Assembly (NCBI GenBank): GCA_024291935.2
Contig: CM044317.1
Location: 59,014,730 to 59,078,729 of the forward strand
Length of the DNA: 64,000 nucleotides
Origin: Okapia johnstoni
Taxonomy: Eukaryota; Chordata; Mammalia; Artiodactyla; Giraffidae
Direction: 5' to 3'
The notes beneath the pieces are model-generated. The model was not told the origin of the DNA. It saw only the letters and a program-made list of their open reading frames with translations, and made no database searches. A program made the position numbers and the translations under genes. Below, in pieces: positions 35,156 to 46,340 of the stretch (within the stretch, counting starts at the first letter, position 1; each line of letters begins with the position of its first letter).

Positions 35156-35302
35156 GCTGTTGTTTTGTCCCTGAGTCGTGTCTGACTCTTTCGCGACCCT
35201 ATGGACTGTAGCCCACCAAGCTCCTCTGTCCATGGGGGTTCTCCAGGCAAGAATACTGGATTGGGTTGCCATTTCCTTCTCCCTTAGAAAGGGAGAGGAA
35301 GG
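35156..35302 (-). mobile_element. 5'-truncated Bov-tA with perfect TSD
   Basis: The body is present and the tRNA head missing. The exact duplication gttctccatt is at 35146-35155 and 35303-35312. The right end is 'agaaagggagaggaag', possibly extra bases added at the junction. Confidence 0.95.
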
Positions 35303-35312
35303 GTTCTCCATT

Positions 35313-35840
35313 AGAAACATAGAAATCATGCCAGCTAATTTCTAAACAAAGTTGGATTTTTTTTGTTTTTAAACAGGAAATTTGCTCCTGTGTGTTATTC
35401 TCCTTCCTTATGCAGTGTGGCCTTCAGAAAAGGATCACATGGGCCTCGATTCTAAGCACACACTCTTGCATTACGCACATGCTTGGAACAATATGCAAGA
35501 GCCATGGTCTCTCATCACAATGCCCTCCCTTGAGAGAGAGAGAGAAATCATTACATACTGAGGTCAGTGGATTTTGACCTCCATGTAAGGTGTTTTCTTG
35601 AGGGGCTTCCTTAGAAATTATCCAACAAAATATTCCTTAAAAACACATGTACACACATACCCATGTATATGTGTGTGTGTGAAGTCTGAAAATCTCTCAA
35701 GCCATGACCTTGTCCATAAAACAATAACTTGAGATATTGGATGGATGGGGAATTATATGGGGAAAAACTAATAAAAAAATGAAAATTGCTTTGCTTAGAG
35801 AAGAAGACATTTGAAGCAGTCTTTAAAAACCTGATGGGTG
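35313..35840. other. Unannotated sequence
   Basis: Contains a small (TG)n run near 35672-35682 and a GA run at 35532-35543. No repeat family is recognised. Confidence 0.5.
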
Positions 35841-35849
35841 GTTATAAGA

Positions 35850-36015
35850 AGGAATATTTTCTTATGACTCATTTTAATAATGAGAACTTCCCAAAGTTGG
35901 TAGAGGGTATCTTGACACTAGAGATTTCTGGAAGAATTTGGATAAAGATATTGGTTGAACTAGAGGAACTTTAAGTCTCCTTCAAGCATAGCAGCTCTAT
36001 GGTTTTATGATACTT
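35850..36015 (+). mobile_element. Possible ancient MIR3-like or hAT fragment
   Basis: 'gaacttcccaaagttggtag', 'ttggttgaactagaggaact' and 'gcagctctatggttttatga' resemble an old mammalian repeat ending. The family is unsure. Confidence 0.35.
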
Positions 36016-36359
36016 TATCCCCTTGAAATATCGCAGTGTTGAAGCTAAGAAAGTAATCAGAGGATGAATGCCTGGGGGGCAAGACTTCTGAGCAGCTGGA
36101 TTAACCTAGAAGCTTAAGGAAGGAATCTATGTTCTGAGACAAAGAGGACAATGCCAGCGAAAAGTTCTTCAATACTCTTTCTGGGAAATGGATATAACCA
36201 TGTATAAAGCAAATCATCAGAATCAAAAGGACAAAGTTATAAACACAGTGAGAGATTTTTAACAATACCTCTCTTAGTGATTGATTAAGTATATAAAAAT
36301 TTTGAACTATACAATTAAGAGGCATAATCTAATCTAATGGGTATATTTAGAACTTTATC

Positions 36360-37716
36360 TCCCCTAGTCCCATCAGAGAATATGCATTTTTAAAAAACAT
36401 TTCACAGAATGTTTCAAAAAAATTGATCACATACTAGACTATGACCAAGTCTCAAAAAAATCTGTGCAACTAGTATCATACTAACAACATTCTCTGACAA
36501 CAAGAACATTTTTTAAGTTAGATGCCAAAACAAGATGATTACTAAAAACTCTCATTTGTTTGAGGATTTAAAATGACACTGCTAATAATTCATGAATCAA
36601 AGAATAAACAGCTATGGTAATAATAACATTCTTAGAACTGAGTGATGATGAAAATATTTCATAATAAAACTTGTCAGATTCTAATAAAGTTGTATTTAGA
36701 GGAAAATACTTAAATCTTATCCTAAAAAGGAAAAAAGATAGATAATTAATGAGTATCCAGCTCCAGAAGTAAGAAAGTCAGTAAGAGTAAATCCAAGGAA
36801 ACTGGACAAAGGGAATAACAAAGGATAAAATTAATAAAATCAGAAAATATAGATACACTAGGAAGGGTTAACAAAGGAAAAGATGTTTCTTTGAAAAATT
36901 AATAAAATAGACAAATCACCAAAATTGATCAAGAAAAACACAGAAAAGGATGAAATAGAGAATGAAATGAAATAGGAATGAAAGAGAGAATGTAACTACA
37001 GGTTCAGCAGAGATTAAAAATAACAACATTCTATGAACAATTGCATGTCATTAAGTTTCAGAAATAAAAAATTTCAGAGAAATTCTTTGACTCATCATTT
37101 AAAAATCTACGCATCCCTCTGCCAAAGAAAACAAAGCCAATAAACACTAGGTTCAGATGGTTTTACAGAAAAAAAGAGGCAAGTTTCAAAGATAGAAAAC
37201 AGAAAAGCACTAGTATAACCTTTGTGTCTAAAGCAGACACGGACAGTAGGAAAAAAGGAAAATTACAGGCCAATCTCAGATATAAATACAAACAAAAAAA
37301 TCCCCCCAAAAATTTTAGCCAACTCAACCCAACAGTCGATAAAATATATCATGGCTATTGGATTTTTACCAATAATGCAAGGATGGTTTAACTTAAGAAA
37401 ATTGACAACAGTGATCTCCCTGTTATCAGATTAAAAGAGAAAACCCTGATAATTTTATCAATAGACACAGAAAAAGCACTGAATAAAATCCAGCAATTAC
37501 TGATGACTTAAAAAAATAGAAACTGTTAGCAAACTAGGATCAAAAGGGAACTTCCTGAACCTAATAAGAAGAATTAAACAATTCCCAAGAGTAAGCATCA
37601 TACTCAATGGTGAAATGTTAGCAGCCTGCTCTTTAAATCTGGAATAAACTAAGGATGTGTGTTTGCCCTCTTTCTTTTTAACACTGTGCTACAGGTCTCA
37701 ACCAGAGCAGTAAGGC

Positions 37717-37749
<33 letters not shown>

Positions 37750-38000
37750 TAATAAAATAAAATAAATAAAAGACAAAAGATTGCAAAGGAAAAATTTGAA
37801 ATTATTTATGGATATGACTGGTTACACAGAAAATCTGAGAGAATTACAGGTCAATTATTAGAATTGATAAAAGGCTTTAGCAAATTGCCAAGTATTTGTC
37901 CAATATGAAAAATGCTGTTCCTATGCACCAGCAACGTACAAAGTAATGTTTAAAAAACAGAACGCAGATTATTTTTTCTTGACCTTCACCTCCTCCTCTT
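36360..38000 (+). mobile_element. Decayed L1M ORF2 body
   Basis: About 1.6 kb can be followed through the L1 ORF2 endonuclease/reverse-transcriptase region: 'agactatgaccaagtctcaa', 'tatttagaggaaaatactta', 'aattacaggccaatctcaga', 'gcaaggatggtttaacttaa', 'agcatcatactcaatggtga' and 'aactaaggatgtgtgtttgc'. Stops and frameshifts are frequent, so no protein is made. A simple repeat at 37719-37770 interrupts it. Confidence 0.85.
37719..37775. repeat. A-run plus (TA)n and AATA-rich tract
   Basis: About 16 A, then (TA)8-9, then irregular AATAAAAT steps, inside the L1 body. Confidence 0.9.
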
Positions 38001-38795
38001 CAGCATCGGATGATTAAAAATAATTAAGAAAAACAAGTAACCTAATTATACTGCAAAACTCTGAGAGGCAGGGAATATGAGATCATGGAAGACATATAGG
38101 ATTCTTCTCTATTCTAGGGTTCCCACAGAAAAATACCACTGGAAAAAAGTGAGGCATTATAAGACGCGGTTACCTTGAACTGTGGTGAATCACACATATT
38201 ACTGGAAAAGAAACACAAGCAGGAAGTTTCAGATCTCTGTAAATCAAACTCTGCCTCAGAGAAAAAATAAAGGTGGCAACTTCTCTTCTATGCAGCTTAT
38301 AATAAAGTCAGCAGGAACCAGCCCTCCAAACGGTGTCCCGCATCAGGAAGAAGATCAGTGTCTTAAACACTGGTCAAGAGGTAGGTACAGAGAAGGGGTT
38401 AAAGTTCTTTAATGCTTGACTCTTCATCTATGTGAAGATAATACTGAGGGTTGCTTAAAAATTTTGTGGCTGCTGTAATTTCACTACAATCAAGCACGGG
38501 AGGAATTTAAATTCTAAGAACTACCTGACTCAACTGGGACCCCTAAACTTTTACTCTATATTCAGGTATATCTGTCAGCATGGGGCTTGGTTAGCTCATG
38601 TTTTTACAGTCTTAGAGAAGTATGCTATAGCACATGTAATTCTCTTCCACTGAGGGGTTGATTAACTATTTTTGATGCAGTGACACTAAAAGTAAGATAA
38701 AACTTCATAAGGAACATTCTATATTCATTTGCATTTGTCTGCTCAATTCATTTAATGAAAACAGGTTATCTGAAAATATCACATTATGATGCTGT
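38001..38795. other. Unannotated sequence between L1 pieces
   Basis: No recognised family. It may be L1 too decayed to read, or the original unique DNA. Confidence 0.4.
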
Positions 38796-38799
38796 TTTT

Positions 38800-39200
38800 A
38801 AAAATATGTAACAACTTACTTTGCTGGAAACAACCAAAATGAGCAAAAATAGGAGAATGGTTTCCTATTTGATTGATCAAATAAATTATGGTACATTCCT
38901 ACAATGGAATAGGATACAGCACTAGAATCATATTGAAAAATACTGAACTAGAAAAATATTCATGGTCTATTGTCAAGTTAAAAAATTAGATATAAATTAT
39001 TTTTAAAAATAAATTATTTTTAATAATTTCCAAACTTGTAACAGGAAAGGACATTGAACAACATATGAACAATGTGCATGACTGTCTCTGTGTGATGGAA
39101 TAAAAGGTGACCTTTGTCCTTTGTAATTTATTTCCTAAGTCCTCTATACCAGGGGTATGTATGAATGGATATTATTTTTAAAAATTTCATCATAATGAAA
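38800..39200 (+). mobile_element. L1M 3' end
   Basis: 'ggaaacaaccaaaatgagca', 'aaataaattatggtacattc' and 'ctacaatggaataggataca' are the L1M late ORF2/3' region. It has the same orientation as 36360-38000 and could be the end of the same insertion. Confidence 0.75.
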
Positions 39201-39359
39201 CTACATAGACTTCATAAAGGTCTAAAACACAAACTAAGTCCAGTTCCACGGCAGCTAAAATAGCCACTAAAAAGAGTATCTTACTGACAGCTCTACTATA
39301 GATAACTCCTGTTCTACCACTGGAGAGGTAGTATTTGGCCCAGGAGACTCTGGGAAGTT

Positions 39360-39860
39360 TTGATGGCCATCCTAAGGAGGCATTTCCTTCCCTTAGCTTA
39401 CTCTTACACCATCAGCAGGGGACAGTGCAGAACCCAGCCTAGCATCTGGGGCAGCAGGACACTAATGAGAATTCTGGGCATGAAGAAAATTCCACTTACT
39501 GCCTCTATGTCACTCTCTTGCTCAGCAATTTTCCCAGCCTGGCTTCCAAGCTTTCCACACCAGGGGCTCTGCCCCTCTTCCAGCATCTCCCACTGGCCCA
39601 TCATGAGCTCCACTCGTGATGGTACACATCTCCACAAAACTGCCCGTGAAGTTTCTGCATCTCCAAGAGCCAGGCTTCGGCCCATCTTCCCCCTTCAAGG
39701 AGCCTTCCTCAGCTCCTCAGGCTACACTAGTCTCCAAGTCTCTCCCTTCCGTGGCTTGTCCCTAGCATCTGCGGGTGGGGTGTTCACCTTGTTTCACTAT
39801 TTCCTATGCATGGCAGGCTCTCTTAAGGGATAGAGCCAAATCTTTTATCTCTTTGATTCT
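39360..39860 (+). other. Open frame in probable L2-like sequence
   Basis: An ATG-to-stop frame of 157 codons (39360-39833) is Ser/Pro/Leu-rich with no recognisable domain. 39690-39840 ('caaggagccttcctcagctc') loosely resembles L2. I consider the frame incidental. Confidence 0.3.
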
Positions 39861-40365
39861 CTCAATTCTTCCATCACCTTCTCCTAGTTCTTACTAGAGG
39901 GCTGCAATAAGGTAGGTTCTTAAAACCAGGAGACAGACTTTTAAGGTGAGGTGACTTCCCTAGCCCTTTTTCTGACAACAATTGATGAGCAATATCTTTC
40001 TTCCAGTTTGTTTCCTGGCCTCCTTCTCTCTTTCCCTCGTTCCTGCTTGTCCCATATTACATTTTCCTTGCTCACTCTTCACAGTCTGTATCTCTATGGT
40101 TTTCTTTACCATCTTCAGCTCTCATTTAGCTGCACTAAGGGTGGCAATTCAGAATGCAGGTGATCCCATTCTCTCGCCCCGGCAGCCAGGTATTCCGAGT
40201 CTGCTGTACCCTCCATGTCCCGTCCCACTGAAGACCGCTAACCTCATTCCCTCCTCCCTAGCTCTTCTTGCGCTTTGGGACTTTGGTGGGTTGCATCATC
40301 CATTCATTCATTTATTCACGCACACATCCAACACCTAGTTACTCAGTACCCTCTGTGTGCTGGGC
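39861..40365. other. Pyrimidine-rich unannotated sequence
   Basis: 'catccattcattcatttatt' near 40299-40318 resembles a reversed ancient-repeat end. Nothing else is recognised. Confidence 0.4.
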
Positions 40366-40369
40366 ACTA

Positions 40370-40515
40370 TCACTTAAATTCATGGTTGTGGGTCTTCTTT
40401 CCTCAACTCAACTGGAAATCCCCTGATGGCAACGGCTGTCTGCTACAGTTATTTAAATGTCACCAGAGAATCTAGTGGTGTGCTCATAAAGTGCTTGAAA
40501 AATATGTAACTGATT
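40370..40515 (+). mobile_element. Possible L2 tail
   Basis: 'gatggcaacggctgtctgct' and 'gctcataaagtgcttgaaaa' fit a diverged L2 3' terminus. Confidence 0.4.
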
Positions 40516-40519
40516 GACT

Positions 40520-41835
40520 GAAGCTAGAAAAAGAAAACAAAGCAAAAGACTTCAATTTTCAATCTACTCCCCTCCTCTTTGTGTATGACTAGCAAGATAG
40601 CAAAGAGACAAAGAAAAATGCCAGCGGGGTGAGCACAGCCGTCATTTCAATCTGAGATTCTGCCCAGGCCAAATGAAATGGTGATGTATGTGAAAGCACT
40701 CTTTAAGCTGCAGAATATTTTACAAATATGAAGCACAGGCATCACCATCATGATCATGCATTATCCATACCTCGGTGTGGAAAGTTTGATTTCAAACAAT
40801 AAGCAACCAAGTCACCCCATCTTGCACGCGCCTACAACCAGCAGCAAAACACACAGCTTGGAAAAAAAAAGCTGACAGGCTGACAAAACCCAAATGAAAA
40901 ATAAAAATGAGCAAGAACAGCCACACACCAAAGAGAGCAAGCCCGTACTGCTTGGAGGAAGAAACCCTCTAATTGCCTCCACACTCCTGCTCGCTTCCAT
41001 CTGCTTGCATTTAAGGAAGCCCAACTCCCGGGGCCCTCGCAGCTTTGGGGAAGAAAGGAAATGCATCCCAAGTGCTTGGATGGCTGTAGCAGGCAGGAAC
41101 CAGCAAGGAGGGAAGGTCCACAAGCAAGTTTAGACTGCAAATTGGACAACAGATTTAATGTCTGTTATGCACAACTGAGCAATCTCTCGTTCCCAGTTGT
41201 AAGACCACATGAAATAATAATGGCAATCATTCTCAGGAGGAAGGCAGTAGCTCAGGCAGGACCACTGTAGCGGTCTCCCCATCCCTAGCCTAGGAGTCCC
41301 CCTCCACTCCCCACCCCCAGCCAAGGAGTTGCAAGGGATCCAAGCTGCAATTAGGCTTTCTGTGGGGAAGTGACCGGAAGTCCAAGCATCCACCTCCTTG
41401 GTGTGCTATAACTAACACCCCATGGGGGTCACCCTTGGCAAAGCTCCCAAGCTGTAATCTTTGTTTTCAGAAATGCCAACCTTTGATTCTAGACTCACTT
41501 TGATCATTTCTCCGCTGCCCTCCCTACCTGATCCCACAGCCTCCAGTCTGCTGCCAGCCTTTACCCTTTCTGGGCTGCATGCTCAGGACCGTCCTGTGCC
41601 CCACAATGTGATGGAGCACCCCAAGGGGCAGTTAGGTAGTACACACACTTGCAGCATCCTGGAGAACAGGCAGTCCATTTTTAGATGATGAAAGCACGAA
41701 TGGGAAGAGACACAATGTATTCACACCAGCAGTGAGCAGCAGGGATGTGAGCCCTCATCTCATACTCACAATATATCATACAGATGAGAGCAAAGGGAAA
41801 CCAGTGCTCAGTGGGCCCAAGACCATGCTGGGTGA
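40520..41835. other. Unique sequence, possibly regulatory
   Basis: No repeat is recognised over ~1.3 kb. 40960-41230 is balanced in composition with several CpGs and clustered ATTTAAT/TAATAATGG cores, a look seen in conserved non-coding DNA. Open frames on both strands are short. Confidence 0.35.
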
Positions 41836-41844
41836 CTTCACATA

Positions 41845-42065
41845 CAAGTGTACGCTCAGTCACTAAGTCGTGTCCGACTCTTGTGAGACCTCATGGACTG
41901 CAGCCTGTCAGTTTCCACTGTCCATGGAATTCTCCAGGCAACAATACTGGAGTGGGTTACCATTTCCTTTTCCAGGGGATTTTCCTGACCCAGGGATCAA
42001 AACCACATCTCTTGTATCTCCTACATTGGCAGGCAGATTCTTTATCACTGAGCCTGGGAAGCCCT
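41845..42065 (-). mobile_element. Bov-tA SINE
   Basis: A full reverse copy flanked by an exact 8-bp ttcacata (41837-41844 and 42066-42073). It sits at the edge of, or within, a MIR. Confidence 0.95.
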
Positions 42066-42073
42066 TTCACATA

Positions 42074-42235
42074 ATTGTATCTGAGTTCAAACCTTAAACA
42101 ATAGTTCTATGAGCTGAGCTCAGAGGAGTTAAGCAACTTTCTCCAAGTCTCACAGCCAGTAATGGTGGAAGCTGGGATCCACGTCCAGGTCTGATTACAA
42201 ACCTTGCTCTTCCTTGTAGCCTGTACTGTCTGGAC
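42074..42235 (-). mobile_element. MIR SINE
   Basis: 'ttctatgagctgagctcaga', 'aagcaactttctccaagtct' and 'ggaagctgggatccacgtcc' are in reverse MIR order. Confidence 0.8.
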
Positions 42236-42239
42236 ACCT

Positions 42240-43070
42240 CAGGATGGACACTGATGGAGTACTTAATACAAGAGACAGTTACCTCTTGAGGGCTTTTGGT
42301 TCTACTCAGAGTATTATCAAAAGAGAATGGTATGATGGTATGAACACCAGTGAGTCATATAGATCCCAAGATTCAATTGGAATTTTGGAAATCAGTGAGT
42401 TAGGTTGTTACTGGAAATTTCCTGGTTCCCTGATGTGATCATAGTTTTGCAGTGTGTGAAGATTCTGTGTACGTAGCTTTTGTATAACTAAGCAGCTCCC
42501 TCCTCCACAGCAGGCTAAAGCTAGAAGGGCAGAGCTCTCCCTGGGCTTGAAGCACGTGGCCTTGAGTGCTAATGGGCAGGTTGGGTAATGCAAATGGCAG
42601 CCAAGCCTTGGCTGCTTGGACACACAGTGCCCCCTGGAGGAGTGGGCCCCAATCAAAGCAGGGCCTGTACCACACGATGCAGTGGTGTGGGTGGCTGTGT
42701 TTGTGTAGTGTAAAAAAGTTAAGTCCTTCTGCGTTAAGGAACAGCCTCAACATGCAGGGTGTATGTTACTATGTAAAATGTCGCTTTGGGTAAATGACAG
42801 AATCTCACCTAAGTGACCAGAACTGGAGAACTGTCTATCATCATGTCCCTCTCACAGATGAGGCATCTAGTTTTGAGTTCTCTAAGACCTCACCAGGGAA
42901 TGTTGATTAGGTCATTTCCAGGTAATTTCTATCACTGGCTTGCTATTTTTAAGATTAAAATTCAAGGAAGTTTCCAATCTGTGTCTTTTGAACAGATATT
43001 CATAGACTGGGTATCTGAAACTAGCTTGTTTATGTTCTGCTTGATGAGAAAGACAAAGTCTGCTTCTGCT
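42240..43070. other. Unique sequence, no gene seen
   Basis: No recognised repeat. Opposite-strand frames up to 116 codons (42813-43163) have no family resemblance. Confidence 0.5.
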
Positions 43071-43074
43071 GAAA

Positions 43075-43245
43075 TCCCCCCCCCAATATTTTATTGTGAA
43101 AAACTTCAAACACAAAGTTTAAATGATTTTACACTGAATGTCCAAATACCATCTAGCTTCTGATATTAACATTAAATGGTATTTGCTTTATTATACAGTT
43201 GTACATCTGTCCATATGTGAAACCTGGACCTACTTATTTTTTATG
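43075..43245 (-). mobile_element. L1M 3' end
   Basis: 'tttattgtgaaaaacttcaa' followed by 'gatattaacattaaatggta' and 'tttgctttatta' is a reversed L1M 3' UTR type. A run of 10 C precedes it at 43076-43085. Confidence 0.65.
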
Positions 43246-43294
43246 GTCCTTATTCTTCTAAGGTGTACCTTAGGGGGAAAAGCAGACTTCTCAG

Positions 43295-43465
43295 ACACTT
43301 CTGGCAGTGAACCCTACTTGAGCACTTACTAGCTGAGAGCCTGGGCAGGTGTGTGATTTCTGAGAGCTTCAATTTCCATGGTTATAAAATCCAGGTAACA
43401 ATGCCTGGGACTGCTGTGAGGAGTAAATGCAGAAAAGTGGGGGAAACGCTTGCAGGGACATGTAA
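43295..43465 (+). mobile_element. MIR SINE
   Basis: Forward MIR: 'gagcacttactagctgagag', 'gagcttcaatttccatggtt' and 'gctgtgaggagtaaatgcag'. Confidence 0.8.
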
Positions 43466-44310
43466 CCAACTTTTAGTTCACAGATTACACTCTTTTTCTT
43501 ATCTAGGAAATAAAATTGAATTAGTCAGAAAGTAATAATAATCCAGGCACAGAAGAACAAGAATAGCAGAACGTGGATAATCACTGGAGCTGGGGGATCA
43601 TGGGGGTCCATTAAAAAAAAGAATCCTATATTTGAAAAAAATTAGTAAGAAATTTCTGAGGAAGCAATAAAGTAAGAAGCAATGACTCTAGGGTTTCCAG
43701 GGTAGGATTAGGGAGGCCCCGACCTCTCATTCTCACACTTACACTCTCATGGGGTGGGGGTGGGGAGGAGGGAGGATGGACTTGGCACTTTGTACACACT
43801 CCCCAGGTGACTGGTTCGCTACTGGGTGAGAACCTTTGTATCAGAAGAAAAGTGTGAAACCACACTTTTCAGCATATTAACTGCATGAATAAATACTTTG
43901 CATTATGCAAAGCTTGTGCCTCTAGCTAATTTGCAAGCAGATGACAGCACGTGGAACCCCTGATTTAGCAGAGTAAAAAACGGTTTGTAACCAAATCACC
44001 TCCTTCTGTAAGTCAGGGGTGGGTTAACGAAGGACCCAATTAGACTGCATTCTCTCACATCGCTTATCAACTGTCTAAACTTGTAGAGCTAAGGGGTGCC
44101 TCAGTGGTTTTCAGACCTGAGAAATGTGGAGGAAAAAAAAGCCCTTGAACAATGTTTAACAGAGAAGTGAAAGGAAAGGCTTCACTTCTTTCCTTTAAGA
44201 CAAAAGAGTCACCCTTCTGTTTCGGTCCCTTAATTCCTTCCCTTTCCTGCTGGGGTCCATTCTCTCTTGTTCTGCTTGGCTGGCTGCTGGTAGCCAGGAG
44301 GGGGCTGTGA
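43466..44310. other. Unique sequence with octamer-type palindrome
   Basis: No repeat family is recognised. A perfect POU/octamer-like inverted repeat lies at 43896-43912, with the E-box CACGTG at about 43950. Confidence 0.5.
43896..43912. promoter_or_regulatory. Octamer-like inverted repeat
   Basis: CTTTGCAT and ATGCAAAG are perfect reverse complements around one T. Each arm holds the TTTGCAT core recognised by POU-domain factors, and such spacing could accept two molecules. The binding role is inferred. Confidence 0.4.
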
Positions 44311-44316
44311 TGGGAC

Positions 44317-44470
44317 CGCTGCGTGAGGCAGTGCAGGTCCCCAGGAGCCCTCGGTGGGGGCGGAAGCGGGCTCTTTGTGGGCGAGATGGCGGGGGAGCAG
44401 CTGCACCGGGCTGGCCAAGCCTAGAGACCCAGGGGAACAACACAGTGGCTGCCTCTCTGTGGTACTCCGC
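44317..44470. promoter_or_regulatory. Small CpG-rich patch with YY1-like site
   Basis: Nine CpGs fall in about 155 bp, far denser than the surrounding DNA. At 44380-44395 GGGCGAGATGGCGGGG contains the AAGATGGCGGC-like core bound by YY1, which marks many TATA-less promoters. The ATG opens only 12 codons before a stop. It may be a weak promoter of an untranslated RNA, a relic, or chance. Confidence 0.3.
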
Positions 44471-44513
44471 AATGAGGGTAGAGAAGAAGAAAAATGCTAG
44501 TAGCAGAGGGAAA

Positions 44514-44552
44514 TTACACACACCCACACCACCCCCACACACACTCCCTCAG
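44514..44552. repeat. CA-rich low-complexity tract
   Basis: An imperfect run of acacaccc/ccacaca units. Confidence 0.8.
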
Positions 44553-44584
44553 AGGCTCCAGCTGGACTTTTATATCCATGTGTA

Positions 44585-45050
44585 ACTAACTGAGTCCTTT
44601 CCCTTCAAAATTCATATGTTGAAGTCCGAATCTCCAACATGTCTGTACTTGGAGATAGAGCTTATACAGAAGTTGTTGCTGTTCAGTTGCTCGGTTGTGT
44701 CCGACTCTTTGCAACTCCATGGACTGCAGCACGCCAGGCTTCCCTGTCCTTCAAATCCCCCAGAGTTTGCTCAAACTCATGTCCATTGAGTCAATGATGC
44801 CATGCAACCATCTCATGCTTTGTCTCCCCTTTCTCTTCCTGCCTTCAATCTTTCCCAGCACCAGGGTCTTTTCTTTCATTAAGGTTAACTGAGGTCCTAA
44901 AGGTAGGGCCCTAGTCCAGTGGAACTGGTGTCCTTATAACAGGAAGACACATGAGGGATGCATGTGCACAGAGAAGATGGCCATCTGCAGGGCTTGTGAA
45001 AAAGAAGAGAAGCCTCACCAGAGAAAAAACCCCTCTGAGCACCTGTGATG
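44585..45050 (+). mobile_element. MaLR LTR split by BovB
   Basis: 44605-44672 ('aattcatatgttgaagtccg', 'tacttggagatagagcttat') and 44888-45030 ('taggtagg'-like text, then 'actggtgtccttataacagg', 'aagatggccatctgcagggc') are the two parts of one MLT1/MST-type LTR. No internal region is attached; it is an old solo copy. Confidence 0.7.
44673..44887 (-). mobile_element. BovB LINE 3' end inside MaLR LTR
   Basis: The reverse BovB end: 'gttgttgctgttcagttgct', 'agtttgctcaaactcatgtc', 'cttcaatctttcccagcacc'. It is 5'-truncated to ~215 bp. Confidence 0.95.
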
Positions 45051-45059
45051 AGAAAGACA

Positions 45060-45635
45060 AGGTTAGACAAAGAGGTGAATTTTCCAGTCGGAGGACTAGG
45101 AGGAAGTGGCATTTAAGATGAGCCTTGCATAGATGCAAACCTAGTACATTTAGAATGGATACACTACAAGGTTCCACTGTATAGCACAGGGAAGTATACT
45201 CAGTCTCCTGGGATAAATCATAGTGGAAAGGAATATTAAAAAAAGAATATATATGTGTACAACTGAGTTACTCTGCTGTACAGCAGAGATGGCACAGCAT
45301 TCAGTAAAGCAACGATACTTCAATTAAAAAAAACAGATGAGTTTTGCAGCAGACTGGATTTAGATTTAAGAGGTGGGCAGAGGGCACTCCAAGAAGAAGA
45401 GAGTGAGTGCCTGATACCCACTGAGGGCATAGAGATGGTTTGATTTTGCTACGAGATGAAGAGATGTGGTAGAAAGGTGGGACAGACAGATGGTAAAAGG
45501 CCATGAATGCCAGGCTAAAGTGTTGAGGTCTTTATCAGAGGGTAAGGCGAGTCTTGAAGTTTTTAAACAAGAGAATGATCAAACTGATATGCATGTTAAC
45601 AAGGGGAAGTAAAGAGACCTGACAGAGAGTAAGCA
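45060..45635 (+). mobile_element. Ancient repeat split by artiodactyl L1 tail
   Basis: 45105-45130 ('agtggcatttaagatgagcc') and 45340-45600 ('ggtaaaaggccatgaatgcc', 'aacaagagaatgatcaaact') fit the same unnamed mammal-wide repeat as 26270-26830. The L1 tail lies between them. Confidence 0.5.
45131..45335 (+). mobile_element. Artiodactyl L1 3' end
   Basis: 'ctgtatagcacagggaagta', 'gataaatcatagtggaaagg', 'gctgtacagcagagatggca', then 'cgatacttcaattaaaaaaa'. The A-rich tail closes it at about 45335. A second copy of the same 3' end is at 58200-58580. Confidence 0.9.
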
Positions 45636-45639
45636 GGTA

Positions 45640-45805
45640 TTAGCGCCAGGCATCGTGTTAGCATCATGCTTCTTATCTGCTTTCATCTTTAACTGCCATT
45701 TTGGAAATGAGAAAGTGAGGTTCCCAGAGGTGGAGTGACTTGCCCAAGACTCTACAGCTGGTCAGCAGTGGAGCGATTAGATTTAATCACAAGCTGAGGC
45801 AATTT
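45640..45805 (-). mobile_element. MIR SINE
   Basis: 'agcgccaggcatcgtgttag', 'ggtggagtgacttgcccaag' and 'actctacagctggtcagcag' are in reverse order. Confidence 0.8.
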
Positions 45806-46100
45806 TAAACCCCATCCTGCCATTTTAAACCCCAGGCCCAGCTTCCATGGCATCATCTACTTTCTTTCCAACCAGAATGGTTATTTAATGGAACAGGGCT
45901 GGAGTGCACATTGTTTTTAGGCTTGGGAAGCAGGTAGACTAACAGCAAAAAATTCCAACACACAGGGCACCTCTAGAAATACTGCCTTCTGAGCAAAGCA
46001 GTATATGAGCTGAATCTTGTCCTTCCATGTGCAAGGTCAGGTCAGAGATTTCCCTGTTATGCTCTGCAGCATCAAAGTAATCAGTGGTGGTAACTGGCAC
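45806..46100. other. Unannotated sequence
   Basis: No recognised repeat or exon. Confidence 0.5.
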
Positions 46101-46113
46101 ATAAGCTGCAAAA

Positions 46114-46328
46114 GGGACTTTTCAGGTGGCGCTAATGGTAAAGAACTTGTCTGCCAATGCAGAACACATAAGAGATGCGGATTCAGGCCCTGGGTAGGGA
46201 AGATACTCTGGAGAAGGGCATGGCAACCCACTCCAGTATTCATGCCTGGAGAATCCCATGGACAGAGGAGCCTGACCATAGGGTTGCAAAAGAGTCGGAC
46301 ACAACTGAAGTGGCTTCACGCATGCACG
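46114..46328 (+). mobile_element. Bov-tA SINE with perfect TSD
   Basis: A forward, full-length copy, head (46115-46200) then body. The exact 12-bp duplication taagctgcaaaa is at 46102-46113 and 46329-46340. Confidence 0.96.
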
Positions 46329-46340
46329 TAAGCTGCAAAA

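Noticed and set aside
39360..39833. 157-codon forward frame
   Set aside because: Low-complexity Ser/Pro/Leu composition, overlapping reverse frame, probable L2-like DNA, no domain.
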